In this document: positions 1 to 9,568 of the stretch, piece after piece
Layout of the letters: every line of letters starts with the position of its first letter
How positions within the stretch are numbered: position 1 is the first letter of the stretch
Assembly (NCBI GenBank): GCA_022414725.1
Contig: CM039462.1
Coordinates: 11,640,173 to 11,704,172 of the forward strand
DNA from: Microglena sp. YARC
Lineage: Eukaryota; Chlorophyta; Chlorophyceae; Chlamydomonadales; Chlamydomonadaceae
Direction of reading: 5' to 3'
DNA: 64,000 bases
The notes under the pieces: generated by a model
Told to the model about the DNA's origin: nothing
Database searches by the model: none
The model's input: only the letters and a program-made list of their open reading frames with translations
Translations under genes and position numbers: made by a program

Positions 1-949
1 CGATATCAGCCAATCCTCGAACCATTTAACTATAAACTCCTTGGCCCTGTCAGATCTCAGACACTTAAAGGCAAACCCCTGCAGCTGATTTGACCATCTG
101 AGGATGATAGTTTGGACTGCTAAGGGAGCTTCATCCCTGGTCCTCAAGCACAATACTTCAGCAAAGCCAGAGAATTGGTCTATGAGGCACAGGATGTAAA
201 AACTCCCCACGCAGACCCCTAATATAAACTGGTCCCATTATATCCAAGTGAAGTCGTTGGAGAGGTGCACGGATCTCAGTTTTGCTTTCTTTAGGAAAAG
301 GGAGACGTTTGCCCTTAGCCTTGTGACAAGCATCACATGGGATCTTACCCAACTTTTGCACTTGACCCAGACTGAGGGGTAAGTTCTTAACCATACCACT
401 CTTGACAAGTTTGTGTAAGGCACTATAGCCGGGATGACCCAACCGCCTATGCCACAACCATGCAGGAGTGGTAGGGAGAACAACTCCACCGTCCTCATCA
501 ACATCAAGTGCAAACGCTGGATAATTGTCAGCAACTCTTAAACAACGACTGGAGGTGTGACAAGGCCTACATGCAAACTTGTACACACCATCACTGGAGG
601 CAGGGAAGGACCAGAGAACAGAAGAGCCCTGAGTGGCAGTGCAACTAAGACTATCAAAAGAACCTGGCAGTGGAGAGAATGAGCCACAGCATTTTACTGA
701 CAGGAGATTCACCGGACAGTGAGGGATATAAAGAACATTGGTTGGAGTGATTGATGTTGGTAACCAATCACTACATAACACAATGGATCCCTTACCCTCT
801 GACCGTTGAATCACCCCGTCACCAAATCGAACCGTAGGCCCAACAGCAGAAGATTCAAACACAGTGAACAAAGACTTATCACCCGTGATTGACATTCCAG
901 CTCCAGAGTCCACATGCCAGACACCCTCAGAAAGACTAGGGCTACACAC
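1..949 (-). pseudogene. copia Pol fragment: protease, GAG-pre-integrase, integrase start
   Basis: The open stretch 949-158 carries an aspartic protease motif DSGAG at residues 14-18. The GAG-pre-integrase signature LWHRRLGHPGYSALHKL lies near residue 165, followed by the second zinc pair CDAC of the integrase HHCC domain and LDIMGP. The frame then changes near base 185. In the new frame LRSDRAKEF, around bases 40-75, matches the integrase core segment with the middle catalytic Asp. The protein matures Gag-Pol and inserts cDNA. It continues past the left edge. Confidence 0.85.
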
Positions 950-994
950 GTTAGAGAACTTCGTAGTGCAAGAGAATAGGACAGAGCGTACCTC

Positions 995-2109
995 CTAGTT
1001 CTTGGACATGGCGTACCCATCAATCTGAGCCTGCAAGGAGGACAACTGCTTGCGAGTCAGCGAACCTGGAAGGGCCAAGGCAACGGGCACGGGTTCAATG
1101 CCCGGTGCACCAGCCTTGGCCTTTCGCAGGTGCGGATGTTTCGTCCAGCAACGGTCCTCCGAGTGGCTCGTTTTGGAAAGACAGGGGCCCCAAGTGCAAT
1201 CCAAGCGCCTCTTGGTAGTCCCGGAACCCTGAGGACCAGGTCCCCTGCCACGCTGAAAAGCAGCATTGGCAGGGACTTGGGAGGATCGCGGGACCAACCA
1301 GGATGCCTCGGATCAGACTTAGGGAGAGACACGTTCAAGAAATCTAATGATCTATATGCTGCCAGACAGGTCCAGTAATTAACAGGCTGGTTCTGATGCA
1401 GTGCGAGACCAAACTGTAGCCGCAGAGAGTCGAAGCGGGGGTGCATGATGCCATTAATAATAGTATGCATGGCATGGCGCTGAGGCTGTGGGTATCCCGC
1501 ACTGCGGAGGTCAGTGCACAAGCCCCGGACCCTGTGAAAGAACACATCCACAGGTTCAGAGTTGTCCATGGTTGCACGCCGAAGCTCAACAAGCATCAGA
1601 GGGACACGAGCAGCAAGAGCATCAGAACGCTGTCTTCGGATATGCAAGAAGATATCCCGAGGAGTGGCAAAATCCTGATACACATTGACCATCGCATCCG
1701 TCATGTTCGCAAGCATCATAGTGAGACACATGAACTCCTGACGTTCCAGCGGCAGGGCACTAAAACCCAACAGTGCAGGATCTACACGAGACTCACCATG
1801 AGAGGCCGAGGGTCCAGCAGTAAGAGGATCAGGCACAGGAGCATACGAGGCACGAACCGACATAAAATACTCGGCAGCAATGCCAGCATCATATGCGCGC
1901 TGATCATCTAAGTTCCTAATGAGATCTAAGAAACGCGCAACACTCGCAACGAGCTCGAAATCAGGCCTAACAGGAACAAAACTGAGAGGGACCTTCACAT
2001 ACTGATACCCTCGGAGATCATTGTTCCTACGCCCAATCCCACCAAAGGTAACACCTCCAGGGGAAGGGTAGTTAATCCCTGCCTTCACAGGTCTAGAAAA
2101 GCACGACAC
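995..2109 (-). pseudogene. copia Gag core and zinc knuckle
   Basis: This is a retrotransposon capsid-like Gag. The core has the helical pattern of UBN2-type copia Gag (LPLERQEFMCL, then a region rich in Leu and Arg). A frame change near 1250 leads to CTWGPCLSKTSHSEDRC, a C-x4-C-x5-H-x4-C zinc knuckle that would bind genomic RNA. Family Gags are about 300-400 residues, so this segment is of expected size. The frame change just before the knuckle means this copy would not give an intact Gag as assembled. Confidence 0.75.
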
Positions 2110-3207
2110 TCATGACCCAGCTCAGAGTAAGCCATCACACGCTTAGGGCGACCCTTTCTATCTAGATTAGCCCGAGTGGCTGCCTCATCCAGCCTACCGT
2201 ACAAAGTGCGATCAAGAGAATCTCCAGCATACTGGGCTTGGCGAATAAGCCGGCAGTCCCGCACAGCCAGCCGCACAGGTAGTGTGCCATCAAGCAGATG
2301 TTCCCAGGATATGCCGGACAGCGTAGGATTCATAGACGGCGGAGGGCCAGGCGCAGGTGGCAGATCCACCGGTGGAGGTGGAGGGGGCTCCTGCGAGGTG
2401 CCAGCAGCAGATCTGTGGACACTCGTGGCAGCAGCCTCGCGAGCCCGAGTATGGTAAGCACCAAGAGCCCGCTCTGCAGGGTTGCGAGCCTGCTCTGCAA
2501 GGTTGAGTAGAGGACCCAAAGGACCAAGAGACGAACTCCGCAGCAAAGACGGCTTGACCACCTCAGGTAGGTCCGGTGGAAGCGGCGCAAGCAGAGCGGC
2601 AGACGGAGGCTTGAAGACCGCAGGAGAAGGTGCCAATTGAGGCTCATACACCGGAGAGACAGTGGAGGTGTGGAAAACCCTAGTAGCAGAAGAGGGAGTG
2701 ACTCCACCGAAGTCGCCACTCCTGGCACTCTAGTAGATATTCCATACAATCATCAGAGTAATCTTCCTTTGAGTCGTCAGACTTGCCGTAAGCATAGCCA
2801 TCTTCATGGCTATGGAGAGCAAGGTCTACAGTGTCGTAGGTAAAGCGGGCAGCAGCGGGTGGAGGCGACCTTGCATACTGGAGAATCTGTGTGGAAACAC
2901 AGCATAGGCGCATCAGAATATCCTCAACCTCAGGTCGGAGACGTTGGACAAAAGGAGAAGGAGACGGAGAAATGGAGGTATTGGAGGGGGGGGTGGCTTC
3001 CATGATGGCCCAAGGAGACTCATCTCCGGCAGCAGAGGCCGCTGGCGCGCAATCATCTAGCCAATCAGTGGGAACACGAATCTTTAGAGGAAGAATTCGG
3101 TCGCATCCATTACTGATAATGACGCTCTCCATACCGCGCGACCAGGAAATACCATTCTGTGGGGTAAGTTTCTCGAAGCCGGCAGGAGGCCCACGCGGAA
3201 GTTGCAT
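2085..3207 (-). pseudogene. N-terminal extension of copia Gag
   Basis: Two open stretches (3207-2680 and 2651-2085) lead into the Gag core in the same orientation. The first starts with ATG and is acidic near its end (SDDSKEDYSDD). The second is rich in Pro and Ala with a poly-Pro tract. I see no named domain. The stretches overlap or abut the core with a frame change, which suggests one long Gag N-terminus with indels. Strand and position support the assignment, but the exact protein boundaries are inferred. Confidence 0.5.
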
Positions 3208-3615
3208 TGTAAAGCAGTGGTAGAAGTAATAAGCCCGTAACCTATCAGCTAGAAAGCACTTCGAAGAGTGGACAGAGATGTATGCAGCGGAGACAGACGC
3301 GCCAATCTATACACGGAGACAAGAAATAGCGTTACAAGGACAGGCGGACGCCAAAGAACACCAGCGGTGGGAGAGGCGGACGTCTGTAACCTGACTAGAC
3401 CCTAAGTCAGGAATCTTAAGCCAGGCACCGGCTATACAGAGTGTGTCAGTGAGAGACCGATGACGCAGTCAACAGGAAGCTGTCACCGTGTCATGAAGGA
3501 TGACACAGTCTACGGGAAGCTGACACAGTACAGACAGAAACACTGTCTGGGCCGATAGTTCTAAGGAAGTACATGAGTAGTCACCAAGTCATAAAACGCG
3601 TGAGAGCACCGCAAT
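3208..3615. other. Probable copia leader/LTR region, no gene
   Basis: No convincing reading frame. It lies where the 5' leader and 5' LTR of the minus-strand copia element should be, and it contains repeated GACACAG/TGACGCAG words. I could not find a clean TG...CA pair or a recognisable tRNA primer-binding site, so the LTR is not delimited. Confidence 0.35.
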
Positions 3616-3945
3616 TCATGCTGACACTTCCCCATCAGGGTATCTGTTGAATCCATACAAAAAAGCACGTGGCTCTTCGTTGACCAGGGTTTGAATTGCA
3701 ATGTGTGTGTGGAACCGATGCTGATTATCTAACTCTAAGTGGATTATAAGCACTTCATGTGCAAATGGAAGCCTTAGTGTAATGGCGTTGGAAGTTGACG
3801 TAATATCTTGGACAAACTTGGAGACCCAGTCTTGGTCCATAACATGCATAGACCGGTCAATAATTTTACAGTTTGAATCTCTATGTAGTTTGGCCTGAAT
3901 ATATATTTTCTCATTGAACCGCATGGGGCTTGAGAAGTGGCACAT
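3616..3945 (-). CDS. Hypothetical protein, 109 aa
   Basis: Complete frame with ATG and TGA, ending inside the space before the copia element. The composition is that of a soluble protein, with short beta-like stretches such as AITLRLPFAHEVLIIHLEL. I do not recognise it. A short CTAT microsatellite lies directly upstream (about 3951-3972). It is grouped with the virus-like genes to the right by base composition and compact spacing only. Confidence 0.4.
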   Translation of the reverse strand: MCHFSSPMRFNEKIYIQAKLHRDSNCKIIDRSMHVMDQDWVSKFVQDITSTSNAITLRLPFAHEVLIIHLELDNQHRFHTHIAIQTLVNEEPRAFLYGFNRYPDGEVSA

Positions 3946-4116
3946 CCAATATCTATCTATCTATCTATCTAATGCACCGAGTATGCGACATGTTTCCTCC
4001 GTTCCGTTTGCTTCGATCCTGCAATGAGAAAAAATAAATTCATGCCAAATTGAACAACTGTATAAAGCTTTGAGCTGTAACATTATTGACCGCCGGGCTG
4101 TGTGTAATTACAGATT

Positions 4117-4371
4117 ATGGAGACAACAAAACAACTAACCGACATAATTGCTGCCTTTTTCGAGCAATGTGAGAAGAAGTCAGGCGCATACATGGATTAC
4201 AAAATTTTAAAGATTGCTTTTTTGCAGTACATGCATAAGCATTGTGTTCCGCTGCCAGATCACTTTGACAATTTTTTTATCACTCTGTTGGGAAAGGAAG
4301 GGGTATCTACATATGGATATGACCCGACAGTTGTAGTGGGACTCAGATTGAGATCGTGGATTACAGACTGA
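4117..4371 (+). CDS. Hypothetical protein, 84 aa
   Basis: ATG-started frame preceded by an AT-rich stretch (AAAAAATAAATTC, about 4028-4040) that could act as a virus-type promoter. The sequence is mostly helical and ends with YDPTVVVGLRLRSWITD. That tail resembles winged-helix tails of some viral primase/helicase proteins, but the likeness is too short to assign. It ends 178 bases before the convergent caspase-like gene. Confidence 0.45.
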   Translation: METTKQLTDIIAAFFEQCEKKSGAYMDYKILKIAFLQYMHKHCVPLPDHFDNFFITLLGKEGVSTYGYDPTVVVGLRLRSWITD

Positions 4372-4549
4372 TCATGCCGGAAACAGCTCACATACAACAA
4401 GTGCACGATGTTGCATCAGTGGCTTCTCCACAGGGCTTCTCCAAGATGATTCGCTTCCTTGCTGAATCCTCGGAGAAATGGCGGGTACCACACTTGCTCT
4501 CGCATCACTGTCTTCTGTTCTTCATGGATGCGTCCAATGGCACCTGCAA

Positions 4550-5266
4550 TCAGCAGCATTCACAATACTGACGTGCGCAGCCAAAACATATATTGTCATT
4601 GCTCATTGCATGCACACACACCTCCTTTGCAGGATGACCAAATACACCGTCCTTGCTGTTCATGTTCTGCATGGTCACGCGTACGTTGGGGCAATGCTCC
4701 TTGAGCACTGTTCCCAGTTTGTGATAAGTCGGAAGCTGCCCCACTGCCACCCACGCGTCCATGAACTTGCTGCCTCCTGCTCCGCCCCGGGCCATTCCAA
4801 ACATGGTGGACGCTGCAATAATGACACCATTGTAGTCAGCAATCGAATAGGGAATTGATGCTTCTGCAATACTGCTAGATGCGTGTTGCGTTGAACCTTC
4901 CTCGCACATGTTCAACACACGAACAAACGTGCCGGTGAACCCTTGCTGTGCTACGATGTCCTCGATCTCCTGTGCTGTAATCTGCTGCCCAAACGAACAG
5001 ACAAGGGCACCATGTTGCGTTGAACCACTCCACGTCCCATGGCCACAGAATAGCAGAACTGCGACATCCGTGCCGGGCTGCAGGAGATGCTGTATGGCGG
5101 CTCTCAGGTCCCGTTTTGGAACCTCGGAAGTGCCGCCCATAACGTTGCAGCTGAATCCTTCTCCCAGCGACTCCTTAAAACGCTCAACATCCGTTGCAAA
5201 ACCCGTCGTGCTGTACGTACGGAGGTCGCAGGCGTAGCTGGGTGAGACTAGCAATGCACGCTTCAT
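4550..5266 (-). CDS. Caspase-like (metacaspase-type) cysteine peptidase
   Basis: A 238-residue protein with the caspase p20 fold pattern. The N-terminal strand is MKRALLVSPSY. The His motif is VLLFCGHGTWSG, with catalytic His near residue 75, and the Cys motif is VRVLNMCEEG, with catalytic Cys near residue 119. Metacaspases usually have a DxCxSG-like Cys site; here it is NMCEEG, so substrate preference may differ. No long pro-domain or obvious p10 linker is present, so it is short for a type I metacaspase. The C-terminus is Cys-rich (CFGCARQYCECC). The frame is intact, unlike most larger genes here. It could be a virus gene or a captured host gene; the role (cell-death control or protein processing) is inference. 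Confidence 0.75.
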   Translation of the reverse strand: MKRALLVSPSYACDLRTYSTTGFATDVERFKESLGEGFSCNVMGGTSEVPKRDLRAAIQHLLQPGTDVAVLLFCGHGTWSGSTQHGALVCSFGQQITAQEIEDIVAQQGFTGTFVRVLNMCEEGSTQHASSSIAEASIPYSIADYNGVIIAASTMFGMARGGAGGSKFMDAWVAVGQLPTYHKLGTVLKEHCPNVRVTMQNMNSKDGVFGHPAKEVCVHAMSNDNICFGCARQYCECC

Positions 5267-5429
5267 CTTGTGGTACTAGTCTTGGGGGATATAAACAAAT
5301 CACAGTCCTGTGCTCACAATACCCGGCTGCAGTCAATGTTATCTATCGAGTCGGAGCACTCCTTCGCGCTTTCCATGCTGATAATTGTTTAGGGTTTATA
5401 TTGTATATTTCAAAACACGATCTTCAAAC

Positions 5430-5723
5430 ATGGATTACTTACCTTACCAGAATCCCACGTACACTGTAGGGTCCATTGTAACCATAGACAACCCAACAAC
5501 GCACAACGACTTGGATAAGACAACAAGTATCGTGGGAATAGTGTACGAGGCTTACATTCACAAGGGATTTCCGATGTATGGTGTGCTGATGAGAAAGAAC
5601 AATGCGTGCTATGACATGAAAAATTTCAAGCAATCAACCTCATGCTTGTCAAGTGATATATGTTGCCAACACTTGGATGAGAACCGTATCACAACACTTG
5701 ATGTCAACAACAGTCACATCTAA
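5430..5723 (+). CDS. Hypothetical protein, 97 aa
   Basis: I chose the ATG at 5430 because the upstream in-frame sequence is AT-rich and promoter-like (TTTATATTGTATATTTC). The protein begins MDYLPYQNPTYTVGS and has a compact beta-rich look (SIVTIDN, SIVGIVYEAYI). A segment near the end, DICCQHLDEN, recurs as DICRQHLDEN in an inverted fragment at 8283-8410. No family recognised. It is divergently placed with the caspase-like gene. Confidence 0.5.
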   Translation: MDYLPYQNPTYTVGSIVTIDNPTTHNDLDKTTSIVGIVYEAYIHKGFPMYGVLMRKNNACYDMKNFKQSTSCLSSDICCQHLDENRITTLDVNNSHI

Positions 5724-5743
5724 CCATCAGAGTTGACGCACTC

Positions 5744-5945
5744 CTAATCCCTGCGTTCAACGATGCGTGCGGCATTACTGCTCGCCTTGTGGACCGTGAT
5801 GTAGTGTTTGGCTGACTTCACAATATTTTGTGCACCTGCGCGCGTGCTGCTTTCTTTTACAAACAAGTCGCTGTCAAGCAAGTCATACACATTGTGTAAG
5901 ACTTGACAGTTAGTTACACAGTAGTGTGGTGTCTGCTGGTTGATG
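5744..5945 (-). pseudogene. Start-less ORF fragment, repeated at 23.8 kb
   Basis: An open frame without an upstream ATG, reading CVTNCQVLHNVYDLLDS then DLFVKESSTRAG and ending at TAG. The first part recurs at about 23770-23840 and, more weakly, near 8130-8160, always beside the words GTTACACAGTAGTGT and GTCTGCTGGTTGATG. It is either a gene remnant spread with a repeat, or the repeat itself with a chance open frame. Confidence 0.35.
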
Positions 5946-6041
5946 CTACAAAAGGTTGCAACAGTTGACTCGTTTGCTTTCCGAAAATAAGTAAACCTAA
6001 CAGTGTATAAGGAATTTGCATGTACTAAATATCAGAATGCC

Positions 6042-6862
6042 ATGTATGGCAACCAACGCTTCTGTAAAATTGGCAAGGCCTCCGATGCCCTTGGTGTCTC
6101 CAGGACCGTCCTCCGTCGATGGGCGGATAATGGCACGATCAGAACGATCCGGACTCCAGGCAACCAACGTCTCTTTGACCCAAGCAGCATCCAAGGCTAC
6201 CTCATCGAGCAGGAAAAAAAACCAGCAGTCGTCAAGTCATTCTCTACGCACGTGTGTCCTCACACAAACAACAACCCGACCTGCTCAGACAGCAATTGTT
6301 CTTGCAAACCCATATTTCTGACAAACATTCCGGATGCGAGCAAGTCATTGAAGTCAAGGACGTCGGATCAGGGCTCAACTTCAAGCGCCCAGGACTTTTA
6401 CGAGGATTGGGACTCGTCACGGCAGGACTTGTATCGTCAATTGTTGTGGCTTCCAAAGACAGGCTCGCAAGGTTTGGTTTCGAGCTCATTGAATGGATTT
6501 GCTCGCAGCACTCCTGCTCGATCATCGTTCTCGATCACCAAGACGGAGCCCCTGAAGACGAGCTTGGAAAAGACCTCATGTCCATCGTTCAAGTATATTG
6601 TTGCCGATGGAACGGTCGAAGACGCTACAAAGTCAAATGCCAAACCCAAGTTGATGACCTTAAAGCTGAAGCTGAACCCAACAAAGGCTCAGAAATCGAT
6701 GCTGGCAGAGTTTGCAGGGTGCAGCCGGTTCATGTACAACAAGGCGGTGGCAGCACGGTTGGGCGTCGGAAGCACTCACAAGTCTGTCTTCCGAATTCGA
6801 GACAGGTATGTGACGAACAAGGTGAGGGGGGAGGGGAAGATGCCAAACCCGTACTTCAATAA
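6042..6862 (+). pseudogene. tnpA: IS607-family serine resolvase TnpA, frame-shifted
   Basis: The N-terminal MerR-like helix-turn-helix reads KIGKASDALGVSRTVLRRW and continues to NQRLFDP. The catalytic resolvase domain begins YARVSSHKQQPDLLRQ, with the nucleophile Ser in YARVSS, and continues with DVGSGLNFKRPGL, KDRLARFGFELIEW and EDELGKDLMSI. These are all standard for IS607 TnpA. The two parts are in different frames, and the change falls at or just after a run of eight A (about 6213-6220). Homology ends near 6625; the open frame beyond that overlaps tnpB. TnpA catalyses excision and insertion of the element. The A run could be a slippage site or a simple indel. Confidence 0.8.
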
Positions 6863-7864
6863 TCGCCAATGGTTGCTTCAATGCCCCAAAAGCGTACGCC
6901 AAAGTGCAATCAAGGATGCCTTGGCAAACATCAAGGCTTGCTTTTCGAATCTGAAAGCAGGTAACATCAAGCAGTTTTCAGCTCCGTTCAGACGGAAGAA
7001 GACAGAGCTTGAGAGGGTTGGGCCATTGAGATGGATCAGAAGAACGTTTCCAAGGATGGCGACAAACTCTTCATCTTCAAAGACATATTGGGCAACATGC
7101 GCTACTTCGGTAGCAAACAACTCCATAAGTTGATGCCTGAGGTAAACCCGACCCACGATCCAAAGGTCCACAAATCCCGCTTCAGCGAATATTTCCTCGT
7201 CTTGTCTGTCGCTGCCAGGGACAGGAGGGCAGAGCGGAAGCCTGTCCATCCAGACAAGGTTGCAACTGCATCCATCGACCCAGGCGTCCGCAAAACAATG
7301 GTCACGTACTCACCAGAGAATGAGGAATCCTTCATGCTTGGTCAGGGACAGGCATCCGACCTTGTCAAACTCCTGCTGGTTCATGACAAGCTGCAGTCAA
7401 GGTTGGATACTGAGAAAACCTTACGATCAAAAGAGAGGATGAAGATAAAAATGCAGATGATTCGCATTCGGAAGAGAATTTTTTACCTCAAGAAAGAGTT
7501 TAGGGACCAGACAACAAATTTCTTGGCCGCTCGCTACGATGTGTTGTTGGTACCTCAATTGGAGACGGCGAAGATGACAATCAGTGCTGAACGGGAGCTG
7601 ACAACCAAGGTTGCCCGTCAGATGCTGACTTTGAGCCACTCTGTGCTGTTCAATCGGCTGAAGGAGAAGTGTGAAGAGTACGGGACAGTGTTCTTGCATG
7701 TGCTTGAGCATTACACAAGTCAGACATGCCCTATGTGCGGTTTCTTAAACAAGTGTGGAGAGACATACACCTGCAAGAACTGTCAATTCACATGCGACAG
7801 AGACATTGTGGGGGCAGCTGGCATCTTCCTGAAGGCAGTTCGAACAGAAAATCCCTGTTCGTAA
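6654..7864 (+). pseudogene. tnpB: Fanzor2-like TnpB RNA-guided nuclease, one frame change
   Basis: RNA-guided RuvC-type nuclease. The chosen ATG begins MTLKLKLNPTKAQKSML, a usual TnpB start. The frame changes near 7015. RuvC-I is SIDPGVRKTMVTY (Asp). RuvC-II is LLVPQLETAKM, where bacterial TnpB has Glu and this protein has Pro. About 50 residues later comes LEHYTSQTC, with a Glu where bacterial TnpBs usually lack one. A zinc ribbon CPMCGF...CKNC follows, and RuvC-III is CDRDIVGAAG (Asp). Pro at RuvC-II with a displaced Glu is the hallmark reported for Fanzor nucleases. All catalytic positions are retained apart from the frame change. Confidence 0.8.
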
Positions 7865-7922
7865 AGGACAGCATCCCCGGGGGAGTTGACCCCTATGATA
7901 CCCCTATGGAGAATTCATTGTC
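7820..7922 (+). ncRNA. Candidate guide (omega) RNA scaffold at element right end
   Basis: TnpB/Fanzor guide RNAs derive from the element's 3' end, overlapping the gene end. Here the last 103 bases are shared with an inverted copy 1.5 kb away. The identity runs 48 bases past the stop codon, where no protein constraint applies. The non-coding part can form a GGGG/CCCC hairpin around GAGTTGA. Homology stops after GAGAATTCATTGTC, where a guide segment would begin. Transcription is not shown. Confidence 0.45.
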
Positions 7923-8097
7923 GTTCTTACTACATGTCCCCCGGGCCCCCGGATGTGTAATAAGAAATTCATAGGTTCGAGGATATACGGGTAGCTTAAA
8001 TTCAACGGTGAAAGGGGCTCCGCATCTTGTTTGGGACATAATCCCCCCCAACGGAATCCCATCTGTCCATGTCCGAGATACACTCGACGGCGTCGTC

Positions 8098-8137
<40 letters not shown>

Positions 8138-8282
8138 CAGTAGTGTGTCTGCTGGTTGATGTGACATGTGGGCTCCCCTCCGGTCGCCCACCCGCTCGGT
8201 TCCTCGCGGACTCCTTTGTGGGGGCTCCCCTCCGGTCGCCCCAGGTCGCTCCGCTGGGGGGAATAGGTGAAAGAGGCTCCGC
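7923..8282. repeat. Spacer with GT microsatellite and a two-copy repeat
   Basis: No credible gene. A GT run lies at about 8100-8133. From about 8145 the sequence matches about 23875-24045 (words GGGCTCCCCTCCGGTCGCC and CTCGGTTCCTCGCGGACTC), and the CTCCCCTCCGGTCGCC word occurs twice within each copy. Confidence 0.6.
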
Positions 8283-8410
8283 CACTTGTTTAATGTGGTA
8301 CGGTGGTTCTCATCCAAGTGTTGGCGACATATATCACATGTGAGTACTTTTGAAAAATGCAACAACACCTCTTGCGGTTGTGCATTGAGTTGACAATAAA
8401 ATTTCAACAA
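8283..8410 (-). pseudogene. Inverted fragment sharing DICxQHLDEN with the 5.4-kb gene
   Basis: Minus-strand frame reading DICRQHLDENHRTTLN. About 33 bases are nearly identical to the end of the gene at 5430-5723 (GCCAACACTTGGATGAGAACC). The rest of the two sequences differs. This suggests either a small shared protein module or a local inverted duplication. Confidence 0.4.
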
Positions 8411-9061
8411 ATCTTTGTTCGTCTCGCAAAGTTTGCTTACAAATTCACGTCGTTTTCGATTTACACCAAAGCGTTTCCACCTCCACAGAGTAGAACCAAT
8501 GATGTACTATTATGACGCGTTTCTCACATGCAAATATTTTCGGCTGCTATTGAATATTATGTTTGCTACAGCATCATTACAAATCGTCTCCTCTTTACTT
8601 TTAGCAGATATAAAGCTAGGTTCATGTTATTGAGTTGCGCAACAACACATACCACTCTGTGGGGCGAGCTTACAAGTCATTGCAGGCCCTCACCCAGATT
8701 TTGATACGCAACCCGTGTACACCATCCAATTACTTGACCCGCCTCCACAATGTGATCTTCCATACTTTAATAGTAAATTTGAGAGTGCATTTGAGCACGT
8801 CACCATCAAAATAGATGGGCCACACTAAGCTGATGGTTTCCGCAAATCTGACAATAACAGTCAATCACATCAATCCCTATTTTAAACGTGTTCACATGAA
8901 CACCTTTGAAAAGACTATCCATCTCGGGAACAACAATTATTTCAACAAAAAAAATACTGAAGAATACTCCGCCAAGTAAATAAATGTTGCAAATTTGCTT
9001 GGGTTTAAGTAAATCAGGCCAAAAATCATAAGGCGATGATAATTCTAAAAATAAAACTAAG
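8411..9061. other. AT-rich spacer, no gene seen
   Basis: Only short frames. The last 60 bases before the next gene are AT-rich (GATAATTCTAAAAATAAAAC), as expected of a virus-type promoter. A phrase near 8860-8945 (TCAATCCCTATTTTAAACG and ACAACAATTATTTCAACAAA) recurs after the paralogous gene at 22.1 kb, so flanking DNA was duplicated with that gene. Confidence 0.5.
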
Positions 9062-9424
9062 ATGAACGCTTGTCGCTTGGTTATTCAGGCATCCACTCAC
9101 CCCGTGTCTGATATAGATAGAGTTGTTTCGCGTCAAGACTGCTACATTCATGCCGATCTGAACAGGGAGATATGTGAAGACTTCAACGAATTAAACGTTG
9201 ATTTACCTTACATGCAAACAACTAGAGAACCAGGGAGATTGCTGGTGTTCAAAGAAAATGATTTCTTACATGCAATTAATAACATGAGTCAAACGTGTCC
9301 ACATAGTATCGAAAAAGCCCTCCGATTTGCTAACATATTCGGACTACATTCAACTGAGCTGCATTTTTTTAGAATTTGCAGTAAACATAAACTGCACTTG
9401 AACAAGTATCTATTTACCGATTAA
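9062..9424 (+). CDS. Orphan protein, copy A of a two-copy family, 120 aa
   Basis: Intact frame starting ATGAACGC. It is clearly homologous along its length to the 121-residue protein at 21756-22121. Shared segments include VIQAST, EICEDFN, EPGRLLV, NMSQTCP/NMSHTCP and KHKLHLNKYLFT. No known domain. Retained length and frame in both copies, with many substitutions between them, argue for a real gene. It ends 11 bases before the inverted Fanzor right end. It may be a small virus protein; function unknown. Confidence 0.65.
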   Translation: MNACRLVIQASTHPVSDIDRVVSRQDCYIHADLNREICEDFNELNVDLPYMQTTREPGRLLVFKENDFLHAINNMSQTCPHSIEKALRFANIFGLHSTELHFFRICSKHKLHLNKYLFTD

Positions 9425-9435
9425 TAAGACATGTA

Positions 9436-9568
9436 GACAATGAATTCTCCATAGGGGTATCATAGGGGTCAACTCCCCCGGGGCTGTTGTCCCCTTACGA
9501 ACAGGGATTTTCTGTTCGAACCGCCTTCAGGAAGATGCCAGATCCCCCCCCCATTGACAGTTCTTGCA
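9436..9568 (-). mobile_element. Solo inverted right end of a Fanzor/IS607 element
   Basis: The reverse complement matches the tnpB 3' end and right end at 7820-7922 almost base for base. A few changes fall just after the stop codon and there is a small deletion deeper in the gene. The open coding end (FLKAVRTENPCS) and the 48 non-coding bases to GAGAATTCATTGTC are kept. The rest of tnpB and tnpA is absent. The two right ends face each other across 1.5 kb. Confidence 0.8.

Larger units (their letters stand above)
1..3207 (-). mobile_element. Ty1/copia LTR retrotransposon, partial
   Basis: Reading leftward from 3207 the order is Gag N-terminus, Gag core with zinc knuckle, aspartic protease, GAG-pre-integrase and integrase, then the window ends. 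Protease and integrase ahead of the (unseen) reverse transcriptase is the copia arrangement rather than gypsy. The frame changes near 2650, 2100, 1250 and 185, so the copy is broken or carries sequencing indels. The 3' half and 3' LTR are outside the window, and I could not fix the 5' LTR edge. Confidence 0.85.
5960..7922 (+). mobile_element. IS607-type element with Fanzor2-like TnpB
   Basis: A serine-resolvase TnpA is followed by an overlapping TnpB, the IS607 layout known from giant-virus genomes. The right end is set at the last base shared with the inverted copy at 9436-9568 (the word GAGAATTCATTGTC). The left end is only estimated from the start of TnpA. Both genes contain a frame change. 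Confidence 0.8.
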
